Of a stretch of DNA of 64,000 nucleotides, positions 34,668-49,600 are shown piece by piece. A program made the translations under genes and the position numbers. This stretch comes from Steromphala cineraria (Eukaryota > Mollusca > Gastropoda > Trochida > Trochidae): the NCBI GenBank assembly GCA_916613615.1, contig OU744725.1:12984253-13048252 (forward strand). The letters run 5' to 3'. The notes beneath the pieces were generated by a model. It worked only from the letters and a program-made list of their open reading frames with translations. It was not told where the DNA came from and made no database searches. Positions within the stretch are counted from its first letter, which is position 1. The number at the start of each line of letters is the position of its first letter.

Positions 34668-37600
34668 CTGACAAAAAAAGTACACAGAACCAATGTAATC
34701 ATTAGCCTTTCACTGGTTCATTCCCCTCTAGTATAAATGTCAACTATCGGATGATTTAGACAATTTTGCCGAAATGATATTATTTTTATCTCAAATCTTA
34801 AATCTATCCTTTTCTACAAAGTTTGAATTCATAGTATGTATTGCTATCTACTTTATCTCATAAATGTTATCAACTCCTGTCCCAAACCACGAAGACCCTC
34901 AATACAACAGGCAATTGTATCCTGAACAGTAGTCCTCCATGGAGCATATGAAGATGGTGATATATATAGATATATATATGAATTCATTTCGACCATTATG
35001 TGGGTATTGTCAAGATATATTGACATACTTGACAAGACCCACATAATGGTCGAAATGAATTCATCGTATTAAAGAAAATTGATCCAGTCTGAACCCATCC
35101 GATGTTTACTATTTCTGATATAAAACCTTTCTTCACGTGAGAAACCAACTCTCCTTATTTAAATTATATATATATCAGTTGTTCAAAAACTCGAGCAGCA
35201 CTGACAAAAGATCCCCAATTGACCATTTCCAGTTTTGACGTTTAGAGTTATCTGCCCTTGACCGCGGGCAACGTCACGCTTGGCGTCAATGGGATCTAGT
35301 GCAGTAGCTTGCATTTCGGTGTTGTAAAATTGTATTTGAGAGCGTTTGATTAGAAAGAAATAAGACAATGATAAATGATGATTGTTAATGGGGTGAAATT
35401 CTTAATTCTAATCTGTCTTGTTATGTCATAGGCCATCGTACGGCTGTCTGTATTAGTCTATAGATATATATATATAGGCTATGTAACTCAATTTATGTTT
35501 GATTTTCATCACATGACTAATTTTCATGATATAACTTTTAAACCTTGTCAATCGAATTGATTTAAAAACTATTTTATCAGTTAGGATGAAATCATTTATC
35601 TGTAAATAATTCTTTGAAAAGAATGTTTGAAAGTTTATATGAACCCTTCCAGATTTATTAAATTGAACCGCACAATAAAGTGATTATGGCCTTTTGGCTT
35701 GTCATGAAATTAGTTTCCTAAACCATTTACATGTATGTAAAAGATATATTCAAGTTGACGTACCATCGGAGAATACTGTATTAATAATTTGTAAACTGAG
35801 TAATTTAATAAAATCTGATGTAATCGGAGAACATATTACATATTTTAAATCTTAAACTTTAAATATACACCTTTTCAACGTTGTATACAACATAACAGGT
35901 GGCATACCTAGGCGTATGAAGTAAATTGTAAATTAAATAATTTGCTTATTTCGCGAATATCTCAGTCTTCATCTACTACTGCGGCGTCATTTTGTCGTTA
36001 AAAATATACAGAGGTATCATATTGTTCCGCATTTTGCGTAAATTCAATAGACTAATGTTATTCCGGTTTTACATAAATAATTTCTTATTTCTTATCTACC
36101 ATTAGCCACCATTAAAAATGTTATGCATCAATTAACATAATATGATAATGAAATTTATGCTATTCGAAAAGAAAAATAAACATGGTATACATTAACGGAA
36201 AAAATGTAACCATAGCTATGGTGATTCCTCACAAAGTTACTTATATTAGTTAAAGGGAATCTAGAATTCTTTCATGAAAATCTATGGGAATATAATATGA
36301 CATCCTTTTGGCACACCGCTGTATATTACTAGTAATTAATCTTTGAAACACTTTGAACACATGATCTTCAATCAACGCCGCTGTCGGTTAATAATTTTCA
36401 AAACTCACTTTTGCAGTGGTATTCGATCAAATTCAAGATTCAATGCCGTTATTTTGTCGCTCAACTGAACCTTTAGCCCAAAATTTGTACTTTTCAGCAT
36501 TATTCAGTAGCTCTTGACTGAATAACACCATTAATATGTACCGTTGACGATTATCAATGTTAGAAACCATTTTGATCCGGCGCTTATTCAAGGCTGTTTT
36601 CTAAGCCATGACATTTATGTTCAATTTTAATAACTTTATGCAAATAAATTCATTAAGGATTGCTATGAAGATATTGTTATATCAGTTATTGCATATCGAT
36701 AAATATTGTAAACATTTTTGCCCCGACATATTCACGAATCACGGCTTAAACCTGACGACTTTTCAATTCCGGTGATTATTCAAATATTTACGGTGTAATA
36801 CTCATAGGCAAAAGAAACGATACCATATAAAATGAAAGATAGTTAATTACGACGGAAACAGGGTTACTTCATGTCTTCATTAGCAACCTGAACTAAGTTA
36901 TGAATTTAAAAGCAATATATTTGATCAAGGTATTTAAATTATACGCCTTTCAAAAATTGTCGTTTTAAAATCTCCTTAACTAGATGAGCTAGGTTTACAA
37001 GTGAAAACAGTTTTTACTCATGTTTTAGCGTCATGCAGCATATATGCTTAAACAAATTGATTTCCATGAAGGTTATTTATATTTGTAACATCTTATATCT
37101 ATAGAGTTTCTACATTTCGTAACTTTTTCAAGTTCGATTCATTACATTTTGGCCATAAAAAGCATCTTGAAGAAGCTATTTTAGGACCTCAAGTAAACTT
37201 TAACAGTCACAACGATAAAAGAATCATACTCTGATGAATGAAATTGTGAGTACTTATTCATAGCCTATCGCAGGGTCTCGTCGCATTTCACCAGCCACAG
37301 CATTGTGTAATTCACTTGATATCGTTTCTTTTGCCCCTCAGTGTTTTATTCTGACTCAACAAGCTGTTTCATCTGTAAGAATTGTGTAAATTATCAAAAT
37401 TTTAAGTTTATTTTAAAATGCATTATTCATTGATTTTTACTTATATTGCTATAAACCCAACCGCAATGTTAGATTTCTGTGCATTTTCCGTAGGTTATGT
37501 TTGTTTCTTTATGGAAATTTAATTCATACCCTTACTTAAAACAATTGTATCAATTTTTATTCAGTTTGTCACGTGAATATTTTGACAAACTGAAGGACAC

Positions 37601-40600
37601 TATAATACATTCTACTTTATAGGCCTATATAGATTATTCATGAAAGAATCTCATATATATATCTTATCTGAAGTTTTCCGTTGTTGAAGGCTGTTTAAAA
37701 AGTAAAAAAACGATAAAATAGATATGATAGAATAAATCAATGTAACTGCTTGGTCCGCCGTCAAATATCATCTCTGATGTAATGTAGCCTAACTCATAAG
37801 TTTCTTGATTTCTTTTATGTCGGCAGTGTATCTTTCATAGATCAAGAGTTTAATTAATGATTCTTACCTTTTTAATTCAATTGCAAAATTAAATTTATTA
37901 CAAAATATTTCATTTTTCATTCGTATTTTCAAAATATGGACAAAGGTACGGGAAGAGAAGCAGTAGAGACTGTTAACTTTCAAATGTTGTGGGAGAAGTT
38001 GGTTTTATGTAGTCGAATTTTGATAAGTTCGGGATTTTTATTTATCTTCATACGTATTTCAATAACGTTATGGTTATTTTTGAAGTTTAACCCATAACAT
38101 TTCTTACTTTTAAAAATCTTATTTCAAATCTAGAATCTTTCAAATGATTTAATTCAACATTTTAAGTTTTTATTATTCCTGTTGTGTAGCCTAATCCCAC
38201 GGTTCACAAAAGTGCGTCATAGAATACTTTTGAAGGCCTTTGTCGTCTTTATTGACTCTTTTAAATAGGTCTAAACAGTGTACAGTCGTTTGAGACCTTC
38301 AATTGTTTTATAGAGAAAAACTTAAGGTCTAGGCGAGCATGACAAGTTGACTAAAATAGGCCTACCGTTCAACTCAACGTAAACTTTGACGGCTTGCCCG
38401 CGGTCACGTGACTTTTCAAAGGGACGTCACTCTAAATCGACTCGTTTCGCGAAACTGGAAAATGGTCAATTGTCTGCGTGTATAATAACCATACTTAGGG
38501 ATAGTCTGTTGATTGGCGCAGGATTGCGAAATTTGGCATGGTTGAATACAATAATAGGTTCATATTTTTTAAATTCAAATGTTCTTATCTCGATAAAAAT
38601 ATTCTAAAAGAGCTCTCTTAGGCAAACATCAGCATCGACACAGTGTTGAGGAACAAATATGACTTAGCCATACAACTGTTAATCGCCAATCACGGACTTT
38701 GTAGAGAAAAATAAAAGACATATATTTCCAAAATTGACCCCTTGTCAGTTCAATAACCAGCCAAAATTATCTTGGTTATTCGCACTGTATGTCATACAAA
38801 TATTGTTAACGCAATACGATACGTTTCCCGTCTCCCGTCGACCCTGATTTACCCTCCCGACGTATACTTAAAATAAAAAAGGTGCATTTATTTGTCATTT
38901 GTCCGCCGCCATATTAAAAATATCCCTGCTATGAAAAAAAAAATCGGTTTTAAAATATGACAGATAAATTATCATTTCTACATTATCTTCACCAGGAATT
39001 CCCTTTTCACTTAAAGTTTGCATTGTCCTTAATATTAAATGACCATATAACAACAAATACACAACACTTTAACAAATAACATAATTTTTGCACTAGCATA
39101 CACAAGGAAGTGAACAAATTTAAGGTGAGTGGCTGAATATTTGGTTTGAGTACGTATCAAAACAATAACCAGCGTCTTGAAAAATTGTATCCTATGTTTT
39201 GGATATTATATGGTTTGAAGTCTGCTTTACCTGGTTTCCACTGGCATATGTAACCCTCGACACCGGCATCAGTACATGGTTTGTCCTGCCATGTGTTCTT
39301 CACAATCATTGGCTCTGTGGTGTCACCGATGTTGCAGTTCTGTCCATGATATCGATCGTTAGGTTGATCGTGTCCCCCGGCGGTGCCCCAGTGAGTCCAG
39401 GTCAGGGGGGTGCCGTCGTTCCAGTAGTAGTCGTTTTCCCCGAGGATGTCGTTGAGGCCAATCCAGTACGTCTGGAAGCGTCTGGAACAGAATATGAGCA
39501 ACACGTCTGTCTTCATTGTAGCATGTCACTGTCTATTTCTTTCTCAAAACGCGTGTTTTAATGTAATATTGGTATATTAAAGAGTAAATCTGAGTATATC
39601 CAAAATTGTTCAAACCTACATAAGTCAAACAAAAAGATTCCTTTAATTATTGTATCAGTTTTGTATTTTATTTGTCCTCTTCTGTCCATCTTGCTAAATG
39701 AATGCAAATAATATTTAATGTACATATTAGGCGCTGAGTTCAATAAAGGGTTGCCAATGCAATAAGTCTTTCGAGCACCTTGTCGACAACACTGACAGCA
39801 GTGTAGTACCCATCTGGTAGTTGTGAGCTTGCCAACATATTTCATTCGTAATATTGTATCACCCTTTTTTTGGAAACACTACATTCCTTCGATATCAGTT
39901 ATATAGTCCCAATGGATGATAAAAGGATTCAGCCCCAATTTTAGCCTGTGCATTGCCTGGATTAATATAATAGCAGTTATTCCTTAAAATTAAATCAATT
40001 TCTGCTCATGCAGAAAGCTCAGAAGCGTTTTGTCATACGTAATTTGATGTCTGACTGTAAAATACAAATTGATGCTAATAAAAGTGATGCGTCAAGTCGA
40101 CCTGTTTTACGTTGTTTCATGAAATAACAATGTTAATCTTGTAGAATATCAGTCGCTAGATGGGTTTAAAAAAAATGTAAATGTCAAATTTTGAAACCTT
40201 TTCTTTCGATTCTCAACATTTATTCTGGACAGAAATGATTTTTGCGATCTATGTTCTGATAGACTCCTAATGAATATAAACTTTTCCTACATTCCGGAAA
40301 AAGTAACGTTTAACGAACGTTTCAATTTCACGTTCAATGTGCAAGCCTAATATACATCATACGAGAAGTTCATATCTCAGAAAGAGGAGATGTATCTTAA
40401 AGGTCAAAATTCGAAGACAAAATTATGGCGTTGAAAGTATGGGTCCATTTTGAAATTGCCAATGTTTAATTTTCGAACTTTTGCTAAAATAGCCAATTAA
40501 TTTGTTGACCGATTTAGACCAAAACCATATTGAAACTTCTTGATAAGGTATAGCAGCATACCAAGTTTTGCTGTAATAGCTAAAGCTTTAGTTAAATCGT

Positions 40601-43600
40601 TTTGAGAAAATCGGTGGAATGGAAGAAACGACAAACGGATTCAGCGCTTCATGGTGATGACATGTGTTACAAATGTAACACTTCCTGTCAAGAATTATAA
40701 TAATAATAATAATAAGTGGTATTGTAACGCGCCTTATCAAATTACTCAGCAATTTCTCAAGGCGCAATTATATTTTGAATTATTGCAGTAATTGAAAGTC
40801 GTTTTAGAAAGGATGAAGAGAGTCAAACTAATAGTCTGACAAAGCTAGTGAGAATTTTACAATGACAAAAAAAATGTCAACTAATAAATTACGTATAATG
40901 AATCTGTTATCACTATCATATATTTCAAATTATATTTGATTTAAAAAATTATATAAGCTTCAACGTGGATATATCTTAGTAGTTATTCATTTTCATGAAA
41001 ACAGTAAATCTGTTTAAAATGTACACCCATTACTTTCACCATTACTGTATGCCATAAAGGTGATATAATTTGGGTTTTTTATAAACTAATCAGTGTTTTG
41101 ATTCCATTTTTGTGATCTATAAAAGTTCAGCTAAAAGTTTCAATTTTAAGTCAATATCTTGTTCATATACAGACAAAACATGATAGTAGAATTGACAAAA
41201 GCATCTCTATGATGATGGACGTGTCCGATATTATTGTAAATCTTCGCAGGTTCAACATTATTTTGGCTGTCTGATCATACATTAGACACTACTGATAAGT
41301 TACGATTTTTCAAATATATAGGCCTACTGTTCAAAAAGGCAAAGATTCACATTTCTGTGTGCCCATGCAGATATGACTATTTTATTATTTTAACTTGAAG
41401 ACCTTGGTTCTGTCTTACTCTCATGCAAAAATCATGAAAATTGTCGTTCAGATGTTTGACATATCTACCGTTATAAATTGCATCTTTTGTGAAAATAATA
41501 TGTTCTTGCTCAAAAGATTTCCAACTTCAATACAAACTTGCAATTGGGAAATATCTCGGCTACATGAATGATATAATGTGGAAGTCTCAGTTCTATCGTG
41601 CAAGTATTTGCCGAGGGGTGATTCTTCAAATGGGCTAGGGGTCGGACGCTGGGAATATGCAAATATCAAAGATGGCACCAAAACTACATAACCTAAGAGT
41701 TCGTCAAATTTTACTTTTTGTTTCCAAGTGCATTTTAGATATTTGCCTATGCTCAAATGTCCAACTTTGAGTCGAACTCGGCCTTTTAAGTTATCAATCG
41801 AATTTAAAAAAAAGCTGGATTGCGCGTCTCCACAATAAGGTTTGCAGGCATGCCACTTTTGGCTGTGATAGGATAAACCGTTAGGGCTTTTGGGTGTCTG
41901 CAAGAAACGTGGCCACATGGCTCAATCCTTAATAACTATGGATGATGATTACATACGCTTTTTCATAGCTTTTGTTTTTTAATGGTTTTGGCCGGAAACG
42001 TGAGATAGACAACAAAAGAAACGAAGCTATCGGATATATATAAAGTTACATATCAGGGTATTGTTAAAGCACTGTTGATTTATTGTACTTTATGTTATCA
42101 GATAGATCAACGGGGCAGTACCATGTCGTTTGGTAAATTTAAAGATTTAACGAGTAGCAGAAATTCTAATACGGTCGAGCCATGTTCGGTTAAGGTACGA
42201 AAAATTATATCTCAACAAAAAAACAGGTTTTCATACACTAGTTTTTGCTCGAAATAATATCATCTTTGACCACGGATTATCGGGTTGGGATGTTTGACCC
42301 TCTATTGATATATTTAGCATAAGATAATAATTATTGGGAAAACGTGAAGACAAAGGTTATAAAAGGGCACAGGATTACCAAATCTAAAATTAAGAATTCT
42401 TATCTGAATTGAGTTCAAATATCAATTAACCTTAAGTTTTCTGGGCCCTTTGTTCTATAGGGAAAATGAAAAATACGTTTTAAGAACCTAGTAAAACTGC
42501 CAGACAGTTAGCAAGTGATATTTCAAAGCAAGATAAACGTGGTAGTACATACCCATCGATCATTGTTTGAAGTGTTGTAGCCATGGACATGGAGTCCACG
42601 TAGACAAGTTCACTGTCATGCGCCAGACACTGGTCACGTGCTTCGTACCACGTGACCCTATTATTGACGAAAAGCAGACAGCGACCGTGGTCTGACAATA
42701 CGTCCTCAAAGTCCACAGGGCAGGTGTCTGAAGGTTTATCGATTTTCATTAGAATACATTGTGTAACAAAACTAACTCATCGATTACAAACCGTACATAT
42801 ATAGCCAGTATTAAAGGTTTCCATGAAAATTCTAATGAACCGACCCTTTGTAACTCAAGCCTAATGGCCTTGTCACACTTTAGCGTATAGATAATGCGTA
42901 TGAGTTGCTGATAAAGAAATTCATACGCAACCATGGCCAGTACGCTCAAACATTGACAGTATTTTCCTTTATTTGGGGGTACATTGAAGATGCATATTAT
43001 TTGCGCATCACCATTCCATTGTTTCAGCAGTCTGATTAAAATCAACTGTGATTCGAGGAAAAAAGTGTAAAAATATTATCTCTAGCGGGGTTCGAACCTG
43101 ACCCAGCCCGGCTTTCCTCTCATTCACAGTCTGAAGGCACCCCTATTGCCCGCATGTTCTGACACAAGCTCATCTAGCCAATCGAAAGGAGCGCAGTGAA
43201 AGCTTCGGTATCCCTCAGGGGCAGGTAACTCCATTGTACCAATCGTTATACATAATCGCCGCTAAACGCTATTTAAAAACGAGGATGTGATTGGAAAGCT
43301 TACGACTGGGTTTGTCTGCGCTAAACTTGTGACAGCCACACGCGATAGAGGTGGGTGCATTCAGACCGAGACGGAGAGGATATCCCGAATGGTTCGAGCC
43401 CCGATAGAGACAATATTTTGTATATTTTATTCCTCGAAGCACGGTCGATTTTAATCAGACTGTTGTTTCAGAAGACTGCAGAAAGCATGCAAACCATACC
43501 CTAGACACAACCAGACACTAGACTAGACTAACTTACAATCCCACACAATCAAAACGAGAATATTCCGAGCTCGCTGCGTCATCGCATTGTTACTATCATG

Positions 43601-46600
43601 CCTGTCCTAAAAGGATCGTATAGTACCTTTTCTTAGGTTTCTAAGGTTATCAAAGGTATCTCGCGAAAACAAAAATATTTTTAACCAATTGCAAGTCAAT
43701 TTGTTAAAAACAAATGTGGCAGTGTTGAATAAAGTAAAGCTAACTATTCCTATCTGAAATAGTTATATGGTATTAACTAAAATGACGGCCAACAACTTTC
43801 TCCTCATTCTTGATAATGTCTGTATGAATACTCATCCCTTGGTTGACTTATTCATACATGTAGTTGAATAGTTGAAATATCAGAAAAAAGGCCTGCGTCT
43901 GCCCAATTATGGCATGAACTTTTGTCCAAAACAGCAAAGTCCCACATTACTTAGGCACTTGACCAGATTATTCTTGATAACTTCTTTATGTAAAATGGCA
44001 TAGCTTGATAGTCTATGTGTAGTCTGAAATCGATTAGAAATTGCCACTGAGAAGTTTATCCATTTTTTTAATCCTTAACTATAGAAATACCACTAATCTC
44101 TTTTGCATTTGTAAAAGAATATTATCTTGTTTTTTTTGCATTATATGTATTTAGTCAACATGGAACATTATTGTTATTCATTATTAATTTATCTTTCTCA
44201 CCTTTGATTTACTAAACTTAATATATGCTCAACGTTTTGTTATTTTAATTAATGATTGCATGAAAACTACTTGTGCTTGAAAAATGTGATCCTCTATCAA
44301 ATCCTTTTCATATTCTGAAAATGTGGTTAAGAAATGTTTAATGTGTATTTTCGGATTACCTGATTATAGTGATATCTGAAAGAGGGAGGTTCAACAAAAG
44401 GTATTAAATAGTTTACCGGGACGCTATCCTCATCCACCCTTAATAAGTTGTATCATTTATACAACATCCACAGTGTACCAAGTCAGGTTCGCTTGTCATA
44501 CGTTACACAGAAGAAAAAACAGTGCATTTTACCATTCTTTTCATACGTTTAAAGATCGTTCATACATGCTACATTTGCTCGAGGGGCGTTTTGCTTACGC
44601 CTGCAATGCGCTACCAATGCTTTGGTTTGGGACATAGACGCAAACTGCGTATGAAGTTCTTACTTATCATGATTACCCCTTGTGTGTGTGCTGCATTTGA
44701 GCTTGCGCAGCATAGTTTTGGGCCCTGTCACGTTTAAACGTATAGCAAGTACGTATGAGTTGCATATGGAAAATTGTTCATAGTACGCTCAAACATTTAC
44801 TGTATTTGTACTGCACATCTAGCGACTGATTTACGAACTTGGCGCATTCCTTGCGTCGATAGTGTATTTGAGATGCAAATGGTTTGCGTATCAACACTGT
44901 ATTGTGGCAGTTGCTTGTATCTGAAGATACCTAGTATTACCATTCCTTAGACCCTCACAACTTATGTCTACCGCATATCTTGCGCAAACAAACCGAGCAT
45001 ATTCCGAGCCAGGTGCGTCGTCACGTCATTTTCCAACCCTTACAGGATAACTTAAATTAAATTGGGTAAAACACCTATTCAAAATCTCCTATTTTAAAGT
45101 CGCTTGACCAGAAGTTTATTCATGGTAACATATATATACAATGAAATAGTTCCCTTGTATTGTCTTTTTGTATATATGGTAGTCTGAAATCTCTTTGCAA
45201 CTGAGTAGTTTATCCAAGTTTTTTAACATCCATTATTTAAGTGAATAATAGGTCTCCTAGTTTTTACTTTGTCTACGACAGACAGTTACATTTCATGGAC
45301 AAAATAATCACCCGATAGGCGCGCTACGGTGCTGTGGACATGCCTGAAAATGTTGTAAATAGTTAAACATGACATTGATCCTATTGATGCGCATGAAAAG
45401 TTTCGCATGAGAAACTCGGAGCAACTGTAATTACTGTCCATTGATATGCCTACTGTTAACCTGACTACGGAAATAAAGATAAAAACGTTATTATATAGAT
45501 GTTTTGCTTTTGAAAACACTTGAAGCTGAACTTTGTTGTAGATACATAAAAGTGAGGTATTTAATTATTCACATAAACGATCTTACGTTCTTAATTGCAT
45601 CAGTAGCTCTCACATTGACTTGAGTCACAGAAATAGATACAGGTTTACGTTGTTCTCACGTTTTAACCCTAACACTACTAAGAAGCCAGAACAATTTACA
45701 TTGTTGAGCCTGATTTCTGGATTGTAGGGAAAGGGTGATTCAAACAACCTAACTGTTTATCGTTTGTAATTAAGTAGTGTAATTAGTGGTCTGTTAAATG
45801 CAAAATTTCTGAATAAGATTATTGCCTCAAAACGTGATAAAATCGTTAGGGGAGACCAGGGCAAAGCGCGCCCCCTAACATATAAACGTGTTTTCTGGGC
45901 ATATTAACATGTTTAGAATGCAACTTGCAGCATGTCTAAACTATTGTATGACAAATGCCTTTTAACCTACCATGCCTGCATAAAGAGATATTAACGAAAA
46001 TGTATTTCGACAAAGGCTGTGCACTTTGCCCCGTAGTTTGGGGCAAAGTGCCTAGTGCGAAAAGACACACAATTGGGATATGTCAAACACCTATAATAAG
46101 CCATTACTTTACAACAAAGTTTTTTTAAAGTGCCATACAGCTCACAGGAACCCTTCTTATAAAGACTAAACAAATAAAAAAAATCTAAGCTCAGTATTCG
46201 AAGAAGGACAAAATATGTTTTTAAATGTCATGGACCTATATTTTCGATGTTCTTATCCAAAAACTTACATAATTACTATATACGAATTTCTAACAACTAT
46301 GGGAGTCTTGACAATTCAACTCATTTATTATCAGAAACCAGCAAATATATTAAAGAAATAAAGAAATTGATTGGTTTGAAAGACAAATTTAACATCCTAT
46401 CTCTGTCGGACTTGCCCATACGGCCTATCTTCTTAATTGTGTAGGGATAAAACAAAATATATGATTAATATCAAACTAATATTAAAAAATCAAAGAAAAT
46501 ATATGTGTTTTTAAATGAAACAAAAACCCTATAATATATTTTTATACTTCATTTTAATACCAATTTTGAAAAAATATAGGAAATAATAGAATGAAAATAA

Positions 46601-49600
46601 CAATTCTATATTACTATATTTGCTTCTAAAATTAATTGATAACTCTAAAACTATAATGTGTTGACCATAAATAAATATTTTAGATCACTCGGGGCAAAGC
46701 GGGGTTCAGGGATCCCACTGTTTCCTGTGTTTTAAGGAAAATCTTCAAAAGGTTTAAGCGGAATCCCTCTTTTTTTCAATATTAACACAGCTTTGAACGT
46801 CCTTGGTCCGTCTTTAATTGAACAAGTATGGGTATTATTTGAATAAACTGGTGTCTTAAAGAAAAAGAAACGCTACCAAGTTTCAACATTGTCAAGATCA
46901 AAATTCTTTGACCGAGTAACTTTTTTTTATACATTTGATAATCACATATTTTATGAAGAAGAATACACAGTCCTTTTCTTCAGAAATGTGTGAATGGGAT
47001 GTGAAGTCATTGACAGTCAAGAATAGGCCACTCTAATTAAAATAGAACGTGCTCCGAGGAATAAAATTGTAAAAAAAAAATTGAACTCAATCAAACAGGG
47101 ACATCCTCTCCGTTACGATCTTACCGCAACCACCTCTGTCGCAATTTTCTGATGTAAACCAGAGACTCTACATACAGAGGGACCGGTAACTTATAATCAG
47201 CTTATCATTATTTCTACTAACGGGGCTAATTAACCTATCTCTCGTCACGGTCCAACGCACACGGGACTGGGTACAGTCCAACGATTCACTCCAAAGCGTA
47301 GGCATGATAGTAACCAGTAATAATATTCCTAATATTCCGACTTTTACCGACTTGCGACGGCGGCATTGTTCGACAATCTCCGTAAGCCCGGAAATAGAGT
47401 TGAGTAACCTGAATGGCTGACCCGGCAAATTTTAACTCCAGATACAATCAATCGTACATCTTGTAAAATTTTATTCAAACTTTTAAACTTGCTTCTCAAC
47501 ACTCAAAACTGATTTAACTTGGACTGCATGTTATTAATATATTTTTATACTTTCATTGAAAAGTTTTTAGAGTTAAACTAAAGGCATTCGGACACATCCC
47601 AAAATTACAGAAGCAGGCAAGATGGCTGCCCCGGCAAATTTTTTCTCCAGTTACATTCGTTCGTACATGATGAAAAAAAAATTCTAACTATTTAACTTGC
47701 TTCTCTTCACCCGAAAATCATCAAACATTGACTGCAAGTCATTGACAAAAATTCATATGCTTTAATTGAAAAGTTTTTAGAGTTAAACTCGTTCGTACAT
47801 GTTGAAATTTGTTTTTCCAACTATCTAACTTGCTTCTCTACACCATAAAATCATATAACTAACCCTGTATGAAATTAAAAAGGCTTTAAATGCTGTCATT
47901 GTCAAAGTTTTAAGAGTTAAACTACAGTCATCCGGTCTGAACATCGAGTTTTTCAGAGTATAACAGCTAGAGCTCTTAGGTATTGTTAAATTACATATAG
48001 GAATGATAAATATACTTAGGGTCTGTTACATCAAATTAATCATTATCTGACTTTGATTTCTTACTTTAGCTTATAGATTTCACTTTGATTGACTCTGATT
48101 TCCCGCGCTGTCACTAAATGCAAAATACTAAATACTAATATCGCCCTGCAAGGTCAAACTGGGTTTTCAAGAGCATTACCACGGTACTTATGCGCATTGA
48201 CAGTGCCCAGTCGCCTTGAGGGTTGGACAGTGACGCGAGGAAGATGCGCTGAGATATATAGAGGATATCTTTTGTTTTGAGTGTGATATCACTTATCTCT
48301 CATCGAGTGACGAGATAGAGCCAGTATTTTCACGAGTGGCACAGCCACGAGTGAAAATATAGGCTGTACCCCGTCACGAGATGAGAGATAAGTGATATCA
48401 CACTCAAAACAAAAGATATTCTGTTTATTATATGCCTCTGTGGTCGAAAATGTGGTAATTTATGCCCTAAAGGCTTTGACTCGAGAGTTTTCTGGCGACG
48501 TCATACCACTGTTGATCGTATCTTAGCGACTGCGATGACGTCGCGTTGATTGTAGAAGTGACGTCAAACCATTGTACACATGACGTCATCCCCTCTTTTG
48601 ATATTTTCACTAACTTGAAAAAGTGATATCACACTCAGTGGTGAGAACACTTTTCTAGAACTGAAAAAACTCAGTCTCTCATCGCTTAGCATATAATAAA
48701 TCCAAGATTCCGGTCCCTGTTATATAATTTGTGTAAACTTATCAAGCCAATCGCGATGACTCCGGCAACAGCTTTCGGTATACGTGGTACCTTATACGTG
48801 ATCGCCGCTAATCGTTATCTAGAAACGACGATGTGATTAAATAGCTCATCATCTCATGTACCTGGGTTTGTCTGCGCTAACTTGTTTCAGCAACGTACGA
48901 GTAGGCGGGCTGTAATCAGACCGTGTGGCGGTGAAGCTGTCTGATAAAACAAGTTTGATTCCCGGAAGGTATGCCACCTTTTCTATTTCTAGAAATGTAA
49001 AGGAGAGCATAAAGTACAATATCTCCTCCACAAATGGCCTTTGATTGGTGACCTATAACACTTGACCTCTAACCCTCAAATCTCTTCGTGGGCCTTACAA
49101 ATTATGTTGTGTATCCTATGTATTGTATTTCCGCTTGCCATACTTAATACTTAATCTAAAGTTTAAAATGCACGGTTGTAATTATTGCATCCCAACTATG
49201 GATAAATCATTATCATAATTTTGGATATAATGTTTTGATTTCGATTTTCGAAATATCAGTTTGAAACAGTGAATTTGATGAAAACAAGTCATTTTATTAA
49301 AAACAATTTAAGAAATCACATTTTGAACTTTAAACATGAATGGTGTCTGGAGGGTAAGTTTAAATGACTGTTTTGAAGAATTACTTAATCAAATGAGTTT
49401 AACATTTTATGTTGAAAAGACTATAATAAGAAAATGACTATAATAATGTGATATAATCATTCCTAGTGGCCTTGGATAGGGATATCTCTTTAGCCTAATT
49501 CGTAGAGTATCTGCCTCTCAATCCGGGTTCGAATCCCGTTTGTGGTGATCTCACAATCACAAAATAAAGAAAAAATACTTAGATGAAATATTGATTTAAT

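Noticed and set aside
39199..39561. 120-codon plus-strand frame over lectin exon 3
   Set aside because: It is antisense to a well-supported exon with conserved lectin residues and splice sites.
43080..43110. tRNA B box (GGGGTTCGAACC) as a tRNA gene
   Set aside because: The motif is part of the terminal inverted repeat of the element at 43028-43462 and appears mirrored at its other end. No cloverleaf can be drawn.
49488..49545. Functional tRNA gene
   Set aside because: The T arm is good, but the anticodon arm is too short and there is no acceptor stem.
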